64,000 bases of DNA from Closterium sp. Naga37s-1 (taxonomy: Eukaryota > Streptophyta > Zygnematophyceae > Desmidiales > Closteriaceae), in the NCBI GenBank assembly GCA_947471745.1, contig CANJKZ010000924.1, positions 186,001 through 250,000 on the forward strand, written 5' to 3'. Positions within the stretch are counted from its first letter, which is position 1. Every line of letters begins with the position of its first letter. A program made the translations under genes and the position numbers. The notes below the pieces were generated by a model. That model did not search any database. It worked only from the letters and a program-made list of their open reading frames with translations, and was not told where the DNA came from. Of this stretch, positions 1-8,482 are shown piece after piece.

Positions 1-1472
1 TGAACAGAGAACATTTTTCAGGGCAGAGAAGGCAGCATGCTCTTTCTCCCCCCACGTAAAAGCGACCCCCTTTCGCAGCAAATCCGTCAGCGGGGTAGTT
101 AACCATGCCATGTCAGGGACAAACCGACGCACATAATTGATGAACCCTAAAAAACTCTGCAGTTCCGTGATATTCGTCGGGGGGTGCCACGCTTTTACTG
201 TGTCCAGCTTCTTTGGGTCGAACTCAACTCCAGCCTCCGAAATAATGTGCCAAAAAAATTCTAACCTATCCTGGAAGAACTCACACTTGGAACCCTTGCT
301 CAGTAGTCTGTGCTCGTCTAAAACTTGAAACACTGCTTCCAGATCTGCTAAGTGCTGCTGCTTATCACGGCTGTAGACTAGGATGTCGTCGGGGTAAACT
401 ATCACGCATTTATCTAAGAGCGGCCTAAACGCCTCGCTCATGGTCATCTGAAATGTCGCCGGTGCGTTGGTCAGCCCGAATGGCATCACGGTGTACTCGA
501 ATGACCCGTACCTAGTTCTAAATACCGTCTTTACGCAGTCCGATGGTTCGACCCGAATCTGGTGGTAACCTCCTCGTAAGTCAATTTTCGAAAAGACCCG
601 TCCTGTTCGCAGTTGATCTATCAGTTCGTCGGCGCGGGGAATGGGGTATCGCGACTTGACTGTTACCCTGTTTAGTGCTCTGTAGTCAATACACATGCGA
701 AACTCGTCGTCTTTCTTCGGTGTGAATAGTATCGGTGCGGCGAACGGTGACGAGCTCGGTCGGATGAACCTTTTCTCTAACATGTAATCTAACTGCTTCC
801 TCAATTCGTCGAGCTCGGGCTGTGTCAGTCGAAACTGTCGCTGTACGGTTGGCTGTGCCCCCGGTTCTAATCCTATTCGGTGGTCATGTGCCCGCTGAGG
901 TGGCAGTCCCTCCGGTAAGTCATCCGGGAAAATCCCCGGGTACCGTTTCAACAGTTCCTGTAGTTCGGGTGGTACCGATGCCAGCAGTTTCTGAAAATCA
1001 CTCGGCTGCTCCGCTTCTCCTACCAATGCGATATCCACCGCGTACACATCAGCTCCAGCGGTGATAGCCCGTTTCATCGTGATGGCGTTGACATGGACTA
1101 TTGAAGACTCGGGCGACTGCCAGCGAGGTAGCACGACCCAGTTACCGCTACTTCACACAGTGCAGCTACCCGTCGTCCAGTCGATTCGCGGGTTGTAGCG
1201 TCGCAACCAATCACGTCCCAGTAAAATGTCGTGCCCATCCAGTGTCGTCGCGAGCATTTCCTGTGTCAACCCGAAGTTCCCCCCGCAGCGGACTTTTACT
1301 CTCTCCACCTTCTCCCGTATGGCCAGCGGCGTGCCGTCGACTAAGCGTGCATCTATCTCCGGTAAACACCGACTAAGTGTCAGTTGCAGCTTCCATGCGG
1401 TTGCGGTAATAACTAAGCTGTGACTTGCTCCTCCGTCTATAAAAATCTTCACTGCTGCTCCCAGTATTTTCC
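1..1472 (-). pseudogene. Gypsy-1 pol fragment: protease and reverse transcriptase, runs off the left edge
   Basis: This is Ty3/gypsy pol read right to left. The aspartic protease (from about 1452) shows the catalytic IDGGASHS motif and later LLGRDWL. A TGA at 1151-1153, probably CGA mutated, stops the frame. After it the same frame continues through the linker into reverse transcriptase, with [22 protein letters not shown] and MPFGLTNAPATF all readable. The catalytic box, normally YLDD, reads YPDD near 390-400, a one-base CTC-to-CCC change that should damage catalysis. The thumb continues to position 1 and RNase H and integrase must lie outside the window. Copia-1 separates it from its own gag at 8483-9846. 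It is a dead copy. Confidence 0.9.
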
Positions 1473-1602
1473 TGTCAAACTTATATGCTGCTTATTGTGT
1501 AGGCTATAGTAGGGTAGCCCATATGGGGTACAACCCAATTAGGGTTTCCTACTTGTACCCATCTTGCTGCTAGTTCATCCATTCTCGTTCGTTATTCTGA
1601 CA
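1473..1602 (+). repeat. Copia-1 5' LTR
   Basis: 130 bp, beginning TGTCA and ending TGACA (5-bp terminal inverted repeat). It contains an 8-bp inverted repeat, GGGTACAA at 1526-1533 and TTGTACCC at 1553-1560, whose loop holds the telobox-like TTAGGGTTT at 1539-1547. It differs from the 3' LTR at two sites, both A/G or T/C transitions. Confidence 0.96.
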
Positions 1603-1652
1603 TGGTTTTAGAGCAGGTCCTCTCCTAGGACCGTTTTTTTTTAGGGCCCACC
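1603..1652 (+). promoter_or_regulatory. Copia-1 primer-binding site and leader hairpin
   Basis: Directly after the LTR comes TGGTTTTAGAGC, a decayed form of the initiator-Met primer site TGGTATCAGAGC. Next is GGTCCT-(CTCCT)-AGGACC at 1616-1632, a 6-bp stem with a 5-nt loop, then a T-run and TTAGGGCCCACC with the palindrome GGGCCC at 1644-1649. Copia-3 and Copia-4 have the same arrangement with different stem bases. Confidence 0.8.
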
Positions 1653-1689
1653 GAATCGCGCTACCCCACGAGTCGCGCCGCCCTGTTCG

Positions 1690-2470
1690 TGCTGCGCTGC
1701 CCTGTCCTGCCCTGCGTCGCGCTGCCCGCGCACGCCCTGCCCTGCCCTGCCAGCGCGCAGCTCGCTGCTATGCCGCCGCCCTGCTCGCGAGCCGCTCACT
1801 GCCGCGCGCCGCTGCGTCGCCCTGCCAGCGCGCCGCTTGCCGCGCTGCGCCGCCCTGCGCGCGCGCCGCTCACTGCAGCGCGCCCTGCCCTGCCCTCGCG
1901 CCGCGCGCGCCGCGTCGCCCTGCCCGCGCGCCGCGCCGCGTCGCGTCGCGTCACCATGCCCACGCGCAGCTCGCCGCGCCGCGCCGCCCTGCCCGCGCGC
2001 TGCTCGCCGCCGCGCGCCCTGCCCTGCCCGCGCGCAGCTCACTGCCGCGCGCCCTACCCTGCCCGCGCGCCACGCGCCGCCGCGTCGCCCTGCCCGCGCG
2101 CAGCTCGTCGCGCCGAGCCGCCCTGCCCGCGCGCTGCTCGCCGCCACGCGCCCTGCCCTGCCCCCGCGCCGCTCGCCGCCGCGCGCCCTGCCTTGCCCGC
2201 GCGCCGCTCGCCGCCGCGCGCCCTGCCCTGCCCACGCGCCGCTCGCCGCCGCACGCCTTGCCCTGCCCGCGCGCAGCTCGCCGCCGCACGCCCTGCCCTG
2301 CCTGCGCGCCGCTCGCCGCCGCGCGCCCTGCCTTTCCCGTGCACCGCTCGCCGCCGCGCCGTCCTGCACTGCCCGCGTGCCGCCCTGCTGGCCGCCGCCC
2401 GGCCCTGCCCTGCCTGCGCGCCGCCCTTCCCTGACCGTGCGACGCCCCGACCTACCCTAGTGCCTGCTCG
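1690..2470 (+). repeat. GC-rich 35-bp minisatellite in the Copia-1 leader
   Basis: The unit contains GCTCGCCGCCGCGCGCCCTG. The block GCTCG recurs at 2171, 2206 and 2241, giving a 35-bp period. Because 35 is not a multiple of 3, reading frame rotates along the array, which explains several long overlapping Ala/Arg/Pro frames on both strands. I do not regard them as proteins. The array occupies the place where a gag core would be expected. Confidence 0.85.
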
Positions 2471-2529
2471 CCGTCCTGCCTTCCCTGCGGGCTGCCGTGC
2501 TAGTCACAAATCTCCTTCCTTTTCCCGCT

Positions 2530-3735
2530 ATGACGTCTCTTCGTGGTAGCGGTGGGAGTGGTGACGGCAGTGGTGGCAGCAGTGGGAGTGGTGGCGGCGG
2601 CCGTAGTGGCAGTCTCGGTGGAGCTGTTCGGTGGGGAGTTTCTGGCGGTGGCCAGATGCAGCTCCAGCGACGTCCGCGCGAGTCCCTCACGCCCCAGCAG
2701 CTTCGTGAGTGGTACGCTAGTTGGAGTAGTGGAGGCGGCCGTCGTGGCAGTCGCAGTGGAGCTATTCAGTCGGGAGTTTCTGGTGGTGGCCAGATGCAGC
2801 TGCAGCGGCGTCCGCGCGAGACCCTGACGGCCCAGCAGCTTCGTGAGTGGTACGCTCAGAGTAGGGGGTCTCGGAGTACTGCTCGCTGCCCGTACGCCAT
2901 TCGCACAGGTGATCGGGCTGGTCAGACTTGCGGGACAGTTGGTCACACACAGTCCCGCTGCTTCGCCTGTCTGAGCGACGCCTGGCGTGCAGAGTTTGGC
3001 GACGCGGCTGAGCTCCCCCACTAGGTGGAGCTGCTTAGGCAGAGGGTGGATATCTTTGCTCTTGACTATGATGCTATCCTCACTGCCATGTATGCATTGC
3101 CTGTTAGTGCTGAGGGTGCCTGTTACCTGTGTGTGCCGCCCGACCCAGGTAAAGAGTCTGCTGCTCTAGGTGCTGGTGAGGCTGCTGCTCTAGGTGCTAG
3201 TGAGCCTGCTACTCTAGGTGCTGGTGAGGCTGCTGCTCTAGGTGCTAGTGAGTCTGCTCTCTCTGGTACTGCGCCTGCTGAGGCCTTGCACACCTTCACG
3301 CTTGACTCAGGTGCTTCCCGCTGTTTCTTTCGCGACAGTACCGCACTCACACCGCTCCCTGCACCTGTTGCTGTCTCTCTGGCTGACCCCTCTGGGGGCC
3401 CAGTCCTTGCACGTTCCTCCACTGTTCTCCCGTGTCCGGCGGTTCCGTCTGGCTCACTGTCAGGTCTTCACCTCCCCTCGTTCTCTACGAACTTGGTGAG
3501 CAACGCCGTCCTTCAGGATGTATGGGTTGACACCTTTACTCCAGGAGGGCAGCGTGTGGCGCTCTGTACGTGCTCCCAGACTGGCCGGCACCTGGCCACG
3601 TTCACACGTGCGCCTGGCTCGAGTCTGTACACACTGAATACTGTGTCTCCTCAGGTAGCTGCGTCTGCGTCTGCGTCAGGTCAGCTAGCTGCCCCCTGCT
3701 CGTGTCGCGCTCTGTCGCACCAGACCCTCCTTTAG
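2530..3735 (+). pseudogene. Copia-1 gag C-terminus and aspartic protease
   Basis: A Gly/Ser-rich stretch leads to two tandem copies of GGGQMQLQRRPRE..LT.QQLREWYA (138-bp period, QQLREWYA at 2695-2718 and 2833-2856). A knuckle-like C-X13-C-X4-H-X4-C follows at 2887-2961. A TAG at 3022-3024, where Copia-3 has Trp, interrupts the frame. The same frame then gives a short Ala/Gly/Glu repeat and the protease with HTFTLDSGASRCFF (catalytic DSG). Another TAG at 3733-3735 replaces the Trp of LLWHHRLGH at the integrase border. The structural gag domain is absent. Confidence 0.88.
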
Positions 3736-4690
3736 CACCACCGTCTTGGTCACCCCTCAGTGCAGCGCCTCCGTGGCATGCACTCCCGTGTCCTTGTCTC
3801 TGGTCTTCCCAGGGTACTGCCTCCCCTCCCACCCTCGCCTGCCCCTCCCTGCCTTCCCTGTGTCGAGGGGCGGCAGTGCGCCGCTCCTCACTCCTCCTCG
3901 TTTCCCCCGACGACTGCTCCCCTGCAGACTCTCCACATGGACATGTGGGGCCCAGCCCGCGTCCGTGGACAGGGCCGCGAGCGCTACTTTCTGCTGGTCG
4001 TTGACGGCTTCTCGCGTTACACCACGGTCTTCCCCTTGCGCAGCAAGGGTGAGGTCCCTGATGTTTTGATCCCTTGGATCCGCGCTGTCCGTCTCCAGCT
4101 CCGCGAGCGGTTCCACACGGACCTTCCGGTCCTGCGTCTGCACTCTGACAGAGGTGGTGAGTTTTCCTCCAACCTCTTGTGGGACTTTTGTCGTAGGGAG
4201 GGCATTCTCCAGTCGTTCACGCTTCCAGCCTCTCCGCAGCAGAATGGGGTTGCTGAGCGTCGCATTGGCTTAGTCATGGAGGTCGCTCGTACCCCCATGA
4301 TCCATGCGGCTGCCCCCCATTTTCTGTGGCCGTTTGCGGTCCGGTACGCCGCGCATCAGCTCAACCTCTGGCCCCGTGTCTCCTTGCCGGAGACCTCGCC
4401 TATACTGCGTTGGACGGGGAAGGTTGGCGATGCGTCGGTGTTCCGGGTCTGGGGTTCTCGTGCCTTTGTCCGCGATACGTCCGCGGACAAGCTCTCCGCC
4501 CGCGCCATTCCCTGCGTCTTCCTTGGTTTCCCCCCTGACGCGCCTGGCTGGCAGTTTTACCACCCCACCTCGCGCCGTGTCCTGCCCTCTCAGACCGTCA
4601 CGTTTGACGAGTCGGTTCCCTTTTACCGTCTCTTCCCCTACCGCACTGCCCCTCTCCCCTCCCCGCCGCTCTTCCTCGCACTAGGTCCTC
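3736..4690 (+). pseudogene. Copia-1 integrase
   Basis: Copia integrase would join element cDNA to the chromosome. The zinc-binding H-C module is visible as HHRLGH followed by CLPCVEGRQ. The catalytic core has the first Asp in HMDMWGP, the second in LHSDRGGEF and the Glu in QQNGVAERR, with 35 residues between the last Asp and the Glu, the expected DD35E. The C-terminal part shows VFLGFPPDAPGWQFY and TFDESVPFY, typical of copia. The domain has no internal stop, but it can be reached only through the TAG at 3733-3735. Confidence 0.93.
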
Positions 4691-4769
4691 CTCCGGTAGA
4701 CCCCCTCCCCCCTCAGGGTCCTGCTCCCTCAGGTGTGTCTCAGGTAGACCCTGTCAAGCCTGTCGAGGT

Positions 4770-5790
4770 AGGTGTCGACTTTGGTGCTGCTGGGGGTGGT
4801 GCTGCTAGGGGTGCTGCGTCTGGGGGTGCTGTGCCTGAGCGTGTGGAGCCGGGGGGTGCTGAGCCTGAGCGTGTGGAGCCGGGGGGTGCTGAGCCTGAGC
4901 GTGCGGAGCCTGGGGGTGCTGAGCCTGGGGTCGCTGAGTCTGAGGGTGCGGAGCCTGGGGGTGCTGAGCCAGAGCGTGAGGAGCCTGAGGGTGCTGAGTT
5001 TGGGGGTGATGCGCCTGAGCGTGTTGCGCCTGGAGGTACATTGTCTACTGGAGGTTCTCCGGGTGCCTCGTCTCCACCGCAGCTGCGCGAGTGGTTTGCT
5101 CGGCGCTGGAGCCTTCGGAGTGACGCTGCTAGAGCTGGGGGGCCTGCCGCTGGAGACCCTGGAGCTAGAGGCGCTGGAGCTGGAGGTACCGGAGGTGCTG
5201 GAGCTGCTGGTCCTGGAGGTGCTGGAGGTACTGGAGGTTCTCCGGGTGCCTCGTCCCGGCGGGAGCCTCTCTCTCCACCGCAGCTGCGCGAGTGGTTTGC
5301 TCGTCGTTGGAGTCTTCAGAGTGGCGCTGCTGGAGCTGGGGGGCCTTCCGCTGGAGGCCCTGGAGCTGTCGGTACTGGAGCTGCTGGAGCTGGAGGTGCT
5401 GCCGGCGTTGGAGCTGGAGCTGCTGGAGTTGCTGGAGCCACTAGTCCCGGAGGTACTCGTACTGGAGGTACTGGAGCTGCTGGAGCTGGTGGTACTGCGG
5501 GCGTTGGAGCCGGAGGTGCTGGAGCTGCTGGTCCTGGAGGTGCTAGAGGTGCTAGAGTCGCTGGTCCCGGAGGTGCTCGTACTGGAGGTACTGGAGCTGC
5601 TGGAGCTGGTGGTGCTGCGGGCGTTGGAGCCGGAGGTGCTGGAGCTGCTGGTCCTGGAGGTGCTGGAGGTGCTAGAGTCGCTGGTCCCGGAGGTGCTCGT
5701 ACTGGAGGTACTGGAGCTGCTGGAGCTGGTGGTGCTGCAGGAGTTGGAGCCGGAGGTGCTGGAGCTGCTGGTCCTGGAGTTACTCGGTAC
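4770..5790 (+). repeat. Copia-1 integrase-RT linker: Gly/Ala/Glu repeats with a 120-bp higher-order unit
   Basis: This links integrase to RT. The first part repeats GAEPE/GGAEP-type units. Then come two copies of SPPQLREWFARRWSL (QLREW near 5074-5100 and 5275-5301) and a collagen-like Gly/Ala/Pro tract. From about 5460 a 40-residue (120-bp) unit is repeated almost perfectly. A single extra G near 5785-5786 (ACTCGG where other units have ACTCG) shifts the frame into the RT frame. The array is open in several frames because of its composition. Confidence 0.85.
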
Positions 5791-8167
5791 TGGAGCTGTT
5801 GGAGTTGGAGGTGCTGGAGCTGGTGGTACTGCAGGCGTTGGAGCTGGAGACCCTGGAGTTGGGGGTATTGGTGCTGTCGGTGCTGGTTCTGGAGGCATTG
5901 TGCGGCCGCGACCGTACTTGGTTCCACTGCTTCAGCAGGTTCTTGGTCTCCCGCCTTCTACTGGCCTTCCTCCTCCCTTACTGTGTCCACCGCCTGACCA
6001 GTCGCAGTCGCAGTTACAGCCAGCCTCCCCACTGCCTGCTCCTTCTCCTTACACTGGGCCGATAGGAGGTCTTGCGGAGCGTCGTGAGCCTGAGTCTCGT
6101 CCTGCGTCGCCTGTTCGCGCTGTACGCACTGGTCGTCGTGTTCCGCGTCCGCGTCCTCCTCCTGTCCCCATCACGCACCAGATGGCACACCGTCCTTCCT
6201 CTGTTCCACAGCGTGTCCCTCTACCGTCTCCTCCTGCGTCCTCTCTTCCTGACGTTGCTGACCCGCCGTCAGACCTTGCTCGTGCTGCCAGTCCTACTGT
6301 CACACGCCTTCTAGCCACTGTTGTCACTGACCCTTCGTTTGAGTCCTCGGTTGCGTCTGCCCTAGTTGCTGAGCTTGTTGACTTTGCTGCCGCCTGTCGC
6401 CTCGACTACGCCGCTAGCCTTGTTGCTGAGCCTGAGTCTGTCTGTCCTTCGTCCGTCGGGGGTGAGTGTGCTCTTGGCACGGACGTCCTTGAGGACAGGC
6501 AGGAGGACTTTGAGTATTTTGCAGCTGCTTTACCTCATCTCGTGTCCATGCTGATTGCACCTGAGGGAGACCCGGATGCACCAGACATCCCGACCCCGCG
6601 CTCTTACGCAGAGGCGATTGAGGGTCCCTACTCCTCTCAGTGGCAGACATCCATGGATGCAGAGATGGCTTCCTGGAAGTCCACAGGCACCTACGTCGAC
6701 GAGGTTCCCCCACCTGGGGCGAACATCGTCAGTGGCATGTGGATTTTCAGGGTGAAGCGGCCGCCGGGTTCTCCGCCTGTATTCAAGGCGCGTTACGTTG
6801 CACGAGGCTTCAGTTAGTGACAGGGAGTTGACTTCTTCCAGACCTTCTCCCCTACCCCGAAGATGACCACTCTTCGGGTGCTGCTGCACGTCGCCGCTCA
6901 GCGTGACTACGAGCTTCACTCTCTTGACTTCAGCACAGCCTTCCTACAGGGCAGCATGCACGAGGAGATCTGGCTGCGCCGCCCACCTGGCTTCACTGGG
7001 TCGTTTCCTGCAGGTACCCAGTGGAGCCTCCGGCGGCCAGTCTACGGTCTCCGCCAGGCGCCTCGCGAGTGGCACGACACACTGAGGACGACGCTTGCGG
7101 CTCTTGGTTTTGCTCCTTCGACTGCTGACCCGTCGCTGTTTCTACGCACTGACACTTCTCTATCGCCGTTCTACATCCTCGTGTACGTCGACGACTTGGT
7201 CTTTGCCACTGCTGACACTGCTGGACTGGCCTTTGTGAAGTCGGAGCTGCAGAAGAGACACACGTGCACAGACCTGGGTGAGCTGCGCAGCTATATTGGC
7301 TTGCAGATCGCCTGGGACAGAGCACAGCGCACCATTACCTTGACTCAGTCACACATGGTGCAGCAGGTCCTTCAGCGCTTCCGCTTCACGTACTCCTTGC
7401 CACAGTCCACTCCTCTGCCTACCGGTCACTCGGTCTCAGCTCTGCCTTCGGATGAGTCCGTAGAGCCGAGTGGCCCGTATCCAGAGCTTGTGGGCCGCCT
7501 CATATACCTGATGATCTGCACTCGACCTGACCTTGCTTACCCTCTTAGCATCCTGGCACGCTACGTTGCGCCCGAGAGACACCTACCAGAGCACTGGAAG
7601 GCCGCTAAGAGGGTGATGCGCTACTTGTTCAGTACGTCGGGCATGGGGCTCGTGCTTGGAGGACGGGGTCGTGTTGTCCTCACTGGACACGCAGACGCTT
7701 CTTGGGTTGACGACTTGGCTACGCAGCGGTCGTCACAGGGTTACACTTTCAGCCTTGGCTCCGGCTCTGTTTCTTGGTGGTCTACCCGCTCGTCTTCTGT
7801 TCTCAGTTCCAGTTGTGAGGCTGAGATCTACGCAGGGGCCATGGCTGCACAGGAGTTACGCTGGCTCACCTACCTGCTCACCGACTTGGGAGAGCCGCCT
7901 CGTTCTCCTCCAGTTCTGTACGTCGACAACAAGGCCATGATTGCCTTGTGTCAGGAGCACAGACTGGAGCGCATAATGAAGCACATCGCTCTGCGCTACT
8001 TCCTTGCTCGAGAGTTGCAGCAGTGTGGTCAGCTTCGTCTTGTTTACGTGGCCTCTCAGGCCAACACTGCTGATATCTTCACCAAGGCACTTCAGCCTTG
8101 TGATCATCAGCGTTTCTGTACTATTCTAGGCCTTGTGCCTACTTGGCCTCACTTGCTCACTTCTTGA
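5791..8167 (+). pseudogene. Copia-1 reverse transcriptase and RNase H
   Basis: After a Pro/Ser linker, the RT begins near YSSQWQTSMDAEMASW. Catalytic residues are readable: LDFSTAFLQG (first Asp) and YVDDLVFA (paired Asp). RNase H shows HADASW, SSCEAEIYA and LYVDNKAMIAL, and the tail ANTADIFTKAL is standard. Two adjacent stops, TAG TGA at 6815-6820, replace the Gln-Arg of GFSQRQGVDFF. Both fit C-to-T changes. Downstream the frame is open for 434 residues. Together with the frameshift near 5785 this makes the RT unusable as it stands. Confidence 0.93.
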
Positions 8168-8352
8168 CTTTGCTAGACTGTGATCACTGTACTGCTTGTT
8201 CTCCTTTATATAACTCTGCATGTGAACTAGCCTTGTGGCCATTTGTTTGTGCTCAGAATGCGTGGTGACTTCGTGATCCACCCTGAGCTTGCTTTGCTTT
8301 TCTTGACCGGTCTTGTGACCTCTTGTTCTCCCCCACTTTGCCTATGGGGGTG
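8168..8352 (+). promoter_or_regulatory. Copia-1 3' untranslated region with polypurine tract
   Basis: No coding signal. The stretch ends in CTATGGGGGTG immediately before the 3' LTR, the position and composition expected of the plus-strand primer. The same CTATGGGGGTG precedes the 3' LTRs of Copia-3 and Copia-5. Confidence 0.8.
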
Positions 8353-8482
8353 TGTCAAACTTATATGCTGCTTATTGTGTAGGCTATAGTGGGGTAGCCC
8401 ATACGGGGTACAACCCAATTAGGGTTTCCTACTTGTACCCATCTTGCTGCTAGTTCATCCATTCTCGTTCGTTATTCTGACA
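8353..8482 (+). repeat. Copia-1 3' LTR
   Basis: 130 bp, TGTCA to TGACA. The inverted repeat lies at 8406-8413 and 8433-8440, with TTAGGGTTT at 8419-8427 in its loop. It is followed directly by Gypsy-1 gag sequence. Confidence 0.96.

Larger units (their letters stand above)
1473..8482 (+). mobile_element. Copia-1, Ty1/copia LTR retrotransposon with 130-bp LTRs
   Basis: The element is bounded by two 130-bp direct repeats that differ at two positions (about 1.5 percent). Order is LTR, primer site, GC-rich repeat leader, gag tail, protease, integrase, Gly/Ala linker, reverse transcriptase, RNase H, polypurine tract, LTR. Integrase before RT makes it copia. It sits inside Gypsy-1 between gag and protease. 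The five flanking bases are TTTCC on the left and AATCC on the right, so no clean target duplication is seen. The gag core found in Copia-3 is missing and replaced by tandem repeats. At least four nonsense codons and one frameshift break the polyprotein, so it is non-autonomous. Confidence 0.95.

Noticed and set aside
1641-2549. Several 90-290-residue Ala/Arg/Pro frames on both strands
   Set aside because: They arise from the 35-bp GC-rich array; the period rotates frame and no domain is visible.
4772-5780. Leu/Glu/Val-rich frame and opposite-strand Ser/Thr-rich frame
   Set aside because: Alternative readings of the Gly/Ala linker repeats; integrase continuity supports the Gly/Ala frame.
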